64,000 nucleotides of DNA from Alphaproteobacteria bacterium (GTDB taxonomy: Bacteria > Pseudomonadota > Alphaproteobacteria > UBA8366): the NCBI GenBank assembly GCA_009377445.1, contig WHUA01000002.1, positions 271,368 through 335,367 on the forward strand, given 5' to 3'. Positions 60,264-64,000 of the stretch are shown in pieces. Under the pieces are notes generated by a model. That model made no database searches. It saw only the letters and a program-made list of their open reading frames with translations, and was not told the origin of the DNA. The position numbers and the translations under genes were made by a program. How positions within the stretch are numbered: the stretch's first letter is position 1; each line of letters opens with the position of its first letter.

Positions 60264-60619
60264 CTACCGCCCGCCCCGTGGGTCCATCAGCGATTCAGGG
60301 TGCCCATAAGCAGCGGCCTGCTTGACCACGCAGCTATACGTCATCCGGAGGTCGTAGAGGCCGTCCTGTTTCCACTCGGCAAGGCAGCGCCGGGCGATGT
60401 TGTATTCCTCCGTTCCTTTCGGTGCTTTTGGGTGAAATCCATAAAGGATTCCATCGCCTCCATCTGTAGGTCATAGCAGTGCTTCTGCAGCCGGTAATCT
60501 TGCGGCCATTCGGCGGCGCACAGCTTCTTTACGTTGTTGGCCGCACCGCCCGGCTCGGCCGCGGCGGCGCCGGACGCCAGCAGGGCCGCCGCGGCGCAGA
60601 GCTTCGGAAGGTGGCGCAT
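60264..60619 (-). pseudogene. Frameshifted secreted Cys/Trp-repeat protein
   Basis: The gene starts MRHLPKLCAAAALLASGAAA, a signal peptide, then has the repeat unit KLCAAEWPQDYRLQKHCYDL. Near 60421 the reading frame is lost. Shifting by one base restores GTEEYNIARRCLAEWKQDGL YDLRMTYSC-type sequence, a second copy of the same C-x3-EW-x2-D-x6-C unit, and runs to a natural stop at 60264. A single missing C (CACCGAAAGG for CACCCGAAAGG on the minus strand) explains it. It may be a real mutation or a sequence error. The intact protein would have about 118 residues and be periplasmic. Confidence 0.7.
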
Positions 60620-60704
60620 GGTCGGCCTCCCCGGAAAAGCTTCCAGCCCAGATTACCGCGCCGGCCCCGCTGCCGGCGCGGCCATGAAGGACTAAGCCAC
60701 CCGG

Positions 60705-60818
60705 TTAGAGCCACGTTTCCACGATGGCAGGATCGTCATAGGGTTGAGGTACACGCGCTACCAGATTGGGACAGCTGACGGCCCGCATATCGATCAATTT
60801 TAGCGAGGACGCAACCAT
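60705..60818 (-). CDS. Possible 37-aa small protein
   Basis: A short frame MVASSLKLIDMRAVSCPNLV ending in QPYDDPAIVETWL. The ending looks protein-like, but there is no good ribosome site, and an internal ATG ten codons in is equally possible. Low confidence. The rest of 60620-60912 shows nothing else. Confidence 0.2.
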   Translation of the reverse strand: MVASSLKLIDMRAVSCPNLVARVPQPYDDPAIVETWL

Positions 60819-60912
60819 TCGGGATACCCCCAAGGCGGAGAGGGTTCCGCATCAGTGGTCAGGCACACTTATTTCGGAGCCTCATCCCCCGATGCTATCT
60901 GAGTTGCGGCGA

Positions 60913-61680
60913 TCACTCCAGGTGCGATGCTGCAGCCCCGTTGGCGCCGCGCTGGCGACGCTTAATCGGATTGCCAGCGTCAGCCGTCTCGTACATGGTC
61001 AGTTTGTGCGAGCCAAACTGAAGCTTGATCCAAGCGCCCCGGTTCGCATTCCAGCTCTTGAGCGGCCTCAAGTAGGCTTGGCGCTCTAGCAGTTCCCTGT
61101 TGGCGTCCGCGTCATTGCCACGCTCGTGCTTAAGCGAGAGGAACATGAAGTAGATCTTCCTGGGTTCCTGCCGGTAGGACGCCGCGATGTTCTCGAGGAC
61201 GCGCTCCATGACCGGTCTGCCGAACGGGTTGTAGAAGAAGAATACGCATTTGCCGTCCGGAATGATGAAGTCGATGGCATCTCCAAGGACGCCTGAGATT
61301 GGGGGATGATGCTTGTTGGCTGCGGAAAAGGCGGCAATGTTTTGCTTCGATATTGCATGCAGCTCCGCGGCAAATTCGACCCCGATGATCTGCTTGAAAT
61401 CGTGCAAGGCGGCATGAAGCAGAATTCGTCCTTTGCCGGAGCCCACGTCTATGAAGGTATATTCCCGGAGGTCGGGCGGAAGATGGGCGAAGGCGTGCTC
61501 TATCAGCCGGCCGGGACTCGGCACATACTCCGAGCCCATATTCTTGTTCGGGCTTTCGATGGTCAGGCGTCCGAGCGTAACGATGCCGTCCGTCTGCACC
61601 CTGTTGCGTTCATCAAACTGGCGCTCGTAATTTCGTTGCGCCCGATGCCGTATGGAAAGCTTCACGTCTTCGATCATCAT
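60913..61680 (-). CDS. Class I SAM-dependent methyltransferase
   Basis: A 255-aa protein with a Rossmann methyltransferase core. Motif I is FIDVGSGKGRILLHAALHDF near residues 75-94, the acidic end of strand 2 is GVEFAAEL near 100, and motif IV-like FFFYNPFGRPVMERVLENIA is near 147. The N-terminal 70 residues (IRHRAQRNYERQFDERNRVQ) precede the fold, and SEYVPSPGRLIEHAF acts as a substrate or cofactor lid. The NPFG motif suggests an N-methyltransferase, but the substrate is unknown. The second ATG at 61677 is an equal alternative. Confidence 0.85.
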   Translation of the reverse strand: MMIEDVKLSIRHRAQRNYERQFDERNRVQTDGIVTLGRLTIESPNKNMGSEYVPSPGRLIEHAFAHLPPDLREYTFIDVGSGKGRILLHAALHDFKQIIGVEFAAELHAISKQNIAAFSAANKHHPPISGVLGDAIDFIIPDGKCVFFFYNPFGRPVMERVLENIAASYRQEPRKIYFMFLSLKHERGNDADANRELLERQAYLRPLKSWNANRGAWIKLQFGSHKLTMYETADAGNPIKRRQRGANGAAASHLE

Positions 61681-61982
61681 CCCCAGTCCTTCGCGGACCA
61701 GGACGTCGCGGGCCTTCCGGATGTCGCCTGCTATACCGATGATACGAAACTCCTAGGCGCTTCGGCAACCACCAAGTCGTGCTATGCGAAGGGCTATTCC
61801 TTCTACGCGCACGGCGGCCAGCATAAGCTACAGTGGTAGGTAACGATCGATCGGCAGTGGTACTAGCCATTCTGCGGAGCGCGTTCGCGGCTTGGGGCGT
61901 TCTTGACGCAAATGGTCTAATACAGGGGCGCCATGTTCCGAGCACTTGGTTTACGGCGACTATCCCACAATGAGAGGGTGAC
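61681..61982. other. 302-base region without a confident gene
   Basis: A plus-strand frame through 61740-61839 ends in SFYAHGGQHKLQW and looks faintly protein-like, but it lacks a start and overlaps the methyltransferase in its upstream part. Possible gene remnant; nothing firmer can be supported. Confidence 0.3.
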
Positions 61983-62336
61983 ATGAAGCCGGCCGACTCG
62001 GACTTCTACGCGGCGGCTGCGACGGAGTTCGAGCCCGCCGTCGCGGCGAAGGACCTCGACAAGCTGCCATCTGAAGAACAGTGGCAGGCTCACCTGGACC
62101 ATGTCCGGCTTGCCTGGCGGACCCTCGGAAAGACCAAGCAGGAGCTTGTGATCAGCGCGAAGGATGACAGAACGGTGGATGCAATGGCCCTGTTCATTGA
62201 ACGCGCCAATGAATGTGCGAAGGATCTCGTCGTCGCCTCGGAGATTCTCGTCGAAGCAAGCAAGCGGCTGGTCGTCGCGATTGCAGCCGCCGCCGTTAAA
62301 GGGCCGAAGATGTCGGACGGCGACAAGCGCCGGTAA
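61983..62336 (+). CDS. Hypothetical helical protein
   Basis: A 117-aa soluble protein MKPADSDFYAAAATEFEPAV... rich in Ala and charged residues, with LPSEEQWQAHLDHVRLAWRT and a long Ala/Val helix near the end (EILVEASKRLVVAIAAAAVK). GAGAGGG lies before the ATG. It is predicted all-helical with no signal peptide. Family not recognised; typical of island cargo. Confidence 0.6.
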   Translation: MKPADSDFYAAAATEFEPAVAAKDLDKLPSEEQWQAHLDHVRLAWRTLGKTKQELVISAKDDRTVDAMALFIERANECAKDLVVASEILVEASKRLVVAIAAAAVKGPKMSDGDKRR

Positions 62337-62461
62337 TGATACAAACGGCCGGCAGCTAAGTTGCGCAGGTGGTGCTAGAAGCCCCAGAGAAGGGAGCCAC
62401 GAAACACCGCCTCAGTTCGATGCACCGGTGTGCCATCGCCGGCCTGGGCGGATGAACCTTA

Positions 62462-62704
62462 CTAACCGGCTGGGCTCTGGGGAACGGTCGTTGAAACAGA
62501 GCCGTAGACCAACGAAGGCACGACGTGCGTTCTAGCGACCCACTGCCGCGGCGATACGGTCGCAACGGGAGACTTGACTGCCGCTCGGTGATACTCGATC
62601 GGAAACCATGTGACGGCTTTCAGGCGCCTGTCCGCATAATCAGCAGCGGCAATGCCATTGACTAACGCCGAAAGCCCAGCGGCTCTATGAGTCTTCGCCG
62701 TCAT
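62462..62704 (-). CDS. Possible small hypothetical protein
   Basis: An 80-aa frame MTAKTHRAAGLSALVNGIAA ... with ADYADRRLKAVTWFPIEYHR, then a less convincing tail. It begins 23 bases after the stop of the HTH fragment on the same strand, with GGAAG 11 bases upstream. Composition is only moderately coding-like. The 62337-62461 stretch next to it shows nothing. Confidence 0.3.
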   Translation of the reverse strand: MTAKTHRAAGLSALVNGIAAADYADRRLKAVTWFPIEYHRAAVKSPVATVSPRQWVARTHVVPSLVYGSVSTTVPQSPAG

Positions 62705-62726
62705 TCGGTACGCTACTTCCGACAGA

Positions 62727-62873
62727 TTAAGCGGGCCTCCGCGCTGCGCTGACGCTCACGATCTTATGTACGCTGTTGACATCCATCTGGAGTCCGCGTG
62801 CAATTTCACGAATTGACAGCCCTTGCTCGCGCAGAAGCAGAACCTCCTTTGACTTCTTGTGAGGTTCGCCCAC
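62727..62873 (-). pseudogene. Recombinase-like HTH fragment
   Basis: From a GTG at 62873 the minus frame reads GEPHKKSKEVLLLREQGLSI then REIARGLQMDVNSVHKIVS and stops at 62727. This matches the C-terminal helix-turn-helix of resolvase/invertase (Hin-type) proteins: a G-x-P-x3-S lead, VLxLRExGLSIREIARxL and a recognition helix with SVHKIV. No ATG or catalytic domain precedes it, and a stop lies 45 bases upstream. It is either a decayed serine recombinase or a very small DNA-binding protein. Confidence 0.5.
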
Positions 62874-63260
62874 TGGGTGCTCGTCCGGGCGAGACTCGAT
62901 TTCACCCGCTCGCTGAGATCATGGAACGCTCGAACTCAGAACACGCCAAGCATTTGGAACAGGGCACGTCCGGATGGAGAGCATTTTGTATATTTCCCCA
63001 AGAGGCGCGCCGGAGGGCGCGTCAGGAAGCGAGACCCCTCGGCTACACTATTAAGGCTAAGGTACGATTGACACCCCGCCCCGCTCCGGGCAGGCTTTTC
63101 TTTCGTTCCACACGTGAAACAGCTTCCAGAAACTGGCCGTTTATCCGATCCGTGATTCCCGGCAACCCCTCGGAACACCGACATCGAAGGCAAGACCACA
63201 CTTGCCCCGGCTCCGGTCTGGGCTTTCTCTTTGCGCGAATCGTCGGCATCCTGTTCCGCC
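62874..63260. other. 387-base region without a confident gene
   Basis: Frames on both strands here are interrupted or have poor composition. No catalytic-domain remnant of the recombinase could be read in any frame. A promoter for the nuclease gene at 63261 is expected, but no clear element was seen. Confidence 0.35.
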
Positions 63261-63743
63261 ATGCGTACCCGCCTCGCCCTGGCCATGTTGCTGATCGCCA
63301 CTTCGGTTGCGGCGATCGATCGGACGTCCATCGTGGGCCAAGCCAGCGTGATCGACGGCGACACCATCGAGATCCACGGGCAGCGGATTCGCCTGCACGG
63401 GATTGACGCGCCGGAAGGACGTCAGACCTGCATCGACGCCCGTGGCACGACTTGGCGCTGTGGCCAGAAGGTGGCGCTGACCCTGTCCGACAAGATCGCC
63501 CGGCAGACGGTGGAATGCGAGCCCAGGGATAGAGACCGTTGGCGCCGCGTCATCGCGATCTGCCGGGTGGCCGGCATCGACCTGAATGGCTGGCTCGTCT
63601 CAGAGGGGCTGGCGGTCGCTTTCCGCCGTTACTCGCTCGATTACGTCCCGCAGGAAGATGCGGCCCGCCGGTCGAATCGCGGCCTATGGGCCGGCACCTT
63701 CGTCATGCCGGCCGAGTGGCGGCGGACCAAACGATGGTTCTGA
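63261..63743 (+). CDS. Secreted thermonuclease (SNase) family protein
   Basis: A 160-aa staphylococcal-nuclease-like protein. It has a signal peptide (MRTRLALAMLLIATSVAAID) and an OB-fold with the calcium site and first catalytic Arg in VIDGDTIEIHGQRIRLHGID near 21-40, then APEGRQTCIDARG, and RDRWRRVIAICRVAGIDLNG with a second Arg. The C-terminal SNRGLWAGTFVMPAEWRRTK is typical. Small SNases of this kind are common on plasmids and integrated elements. The frame extends to 63231, but the signal peptide marks the start. Confidence 0.88.
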   Translation: MRTRLALAMLLIATSVAAIDRTSIVGQASVIDGDTIEIHGQRIRLHGIDAPEGRQTCIDARGTTWRCGQKVALTLSDKIARQTVECEPRDRDRWRRVIAICRVAGIDLNGWLVSEGLAVAFRRYSLDYVPQEDAARRSNRGLWAGTFVMPAEWRRTKRWF

Positions 63744-63772
63744 AACTGTTGAACTGTGGGGAGACCTTGAGG

Positions 63773-63834
63773 ATGAGGTTCATTATTTGCGGTTTTCTAG
63801 CTGTAGCAATTTCATCACCCGTCTATTCAGAGAC
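63773..63834 (+). pseudogene. Signal-peptide gene interrupted by the IS element
   Basis: The ATG at 63773 begins MRFIICGFLAVAISSPVYSE, a clear signal peptide, 29 bases after the nuclease stop. After about 20 codons the frame enters the IS3-family element near 63835 and ends at an accidental stop at 63910. The rest of the gene, if kept, lies beyond the other IS end, outside the window. Confidence 0.6.
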
Positions 63835-64000
63835 TGAACCGCGCCGGGTTTGCCGGAGTCCGTTTGGTTTGAGTCACGCCACCATGGCGAGCTCATCGGA
63901 TTGCGCATAGTAGCGCGCCTCGGCTTCCGCCGGAGGAATATTGCCGATCGGCTCGAGCAGCCGCCTGTTGTTGAACCAGTCGACCCATTCGAGCGTCGCG
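63835..64000 (-). mobile_element. IS3-family insertion sequence, one end
   Basis: The element end begins near TGAACCGCGCCGGGTTTGCC at 63835, a terminal-repeat-like sequence of IS3-family elements, and includes the transposase C-terminus at 63874. The element continues past the window. Confidence 0.75.
63874..64000 (-). CDS. IS3-family transposase OrfB, C-terminal 41 residues
   Basis: The minus frame from the window edge reads ATLEWVDWFNNRRLLEPIGN then IPPAEAEARYYAQ and stops at 63876-63874. This is the highly conserved C-terminus of the IS3-family OrfB integrase-type (DDE) transposase, where WVxWFNxRRLxxxIGxIPPxEAE follows the catalytic Glu. The catalytic core lies outside the window. Confidence 0.88.
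   Translation of the reverse strand, partial: ATLEWVDWFNNRRLLEPIGNIPPAEAEARYYAQSDELAMVA

Noticed and set aside
62936..63367. 143-aa minus-strand frame
   Set aside because: It overlaps the start of the nuclease gene antisense and has no recognisable domain or start signal.

Overview
The window looks like chromosomal DNA of a high-GC alphaproteobacterium. The evidence is GC-rich codon use throughout, a fused A+B Mrp/Pha antiporter subunit as in rhizobia, and several copies of the alphaproteobacterial EcfG general-stress promoter (GGAAC, 16-17 bases, CGTT). A family of about 165-bp palindromic intergenic repeats carrying the 'TTCGACAGGCTCAGGATGAG' core occurs four times. No rRNA gene, intact tRNA gene or CRISPR array was seen.

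Region 1 (1-8.7 kb) is a stress region: a partial secreted protein, a Gly-rich secreted protein, two tandem paralogous 150-aa proteins of unknown function, a small 'SFPASDPPS' protein, trehalose-6-phosphate phosphatase, an HU-like protein with a Lys-rich extension, small proteins, and a phospholipase D-VTT fusion beside an endonuclease/exonuclease/phosphatase protein. I read seven exact EcfG-type promoters here plus three near matches, so most of these genes are probably one general-stress regulon.

Region 2 (8.8-22.8 kb): PQQ-type sugar dehydrogenase; an ECF42-type sigma factor coupled to a DUF1428 protein; an enolase-superfamily enzyme; a class I disulfide oxidoreductase; a run of small YCII (DGPF), VOC, SRPBCC and SnoaL-like proteins of the kind often found beside ECF42 factors; a MoaD-like protein with a BNR/beta-propeller protein, divergent from a MarR regulator; a CBS-domain protein; a PH-domain protein; and a second PLD-family (cardiolipin synthase-like) enzyme.

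Region 3 (22.8-30.1 kb) is a copper-resistance cluster: CsoR-type repressor with a visible operator, a His/Cys-rich membrane protein, a lipoprotein, a TolC-family outer-membrane protein, a Tat-exported multicopper oxidase, a cupredoxin, a CusF-like periplasmic protein and, convergently, a Cu+ P-type ATPase.

Region 4 (30.3-49.3 kb): a catabolic group (two SDRs, three adjacent HpcH/CitE-family proteins, an SGNH hydrolase, an MFS carrier), a two-domain universal stress protein, an XRE regulator, the complete six-gene Mrp cation/proton antiporter operon, a catalase, a Tat-signal FMN alpha-hydroxy-acid oxidase and a truncated SDR.

Region 5 (49.9 kb to the end) is probably a genomic island. Its left edge is a 21-bp copy of the 3' end of the initiator tRNA gene followed, on the same strand, by a terminator hairpin. 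The cargo includes a complete branched-chain 2-oxoacid dehydrogenase operon, an SGNH esterase convergent with a Baeyer-Villiger monooxygenase, two overlapping single-domain response regulators, a frameshifted secreted protein, a methyltransferase, a recombinase-like HTH fragment, a secreted nuclease and, at the right edge, an IS3-family element that has cut a small secreted-protein gene. The island's integrase and intact tRNA would lie outside the window.
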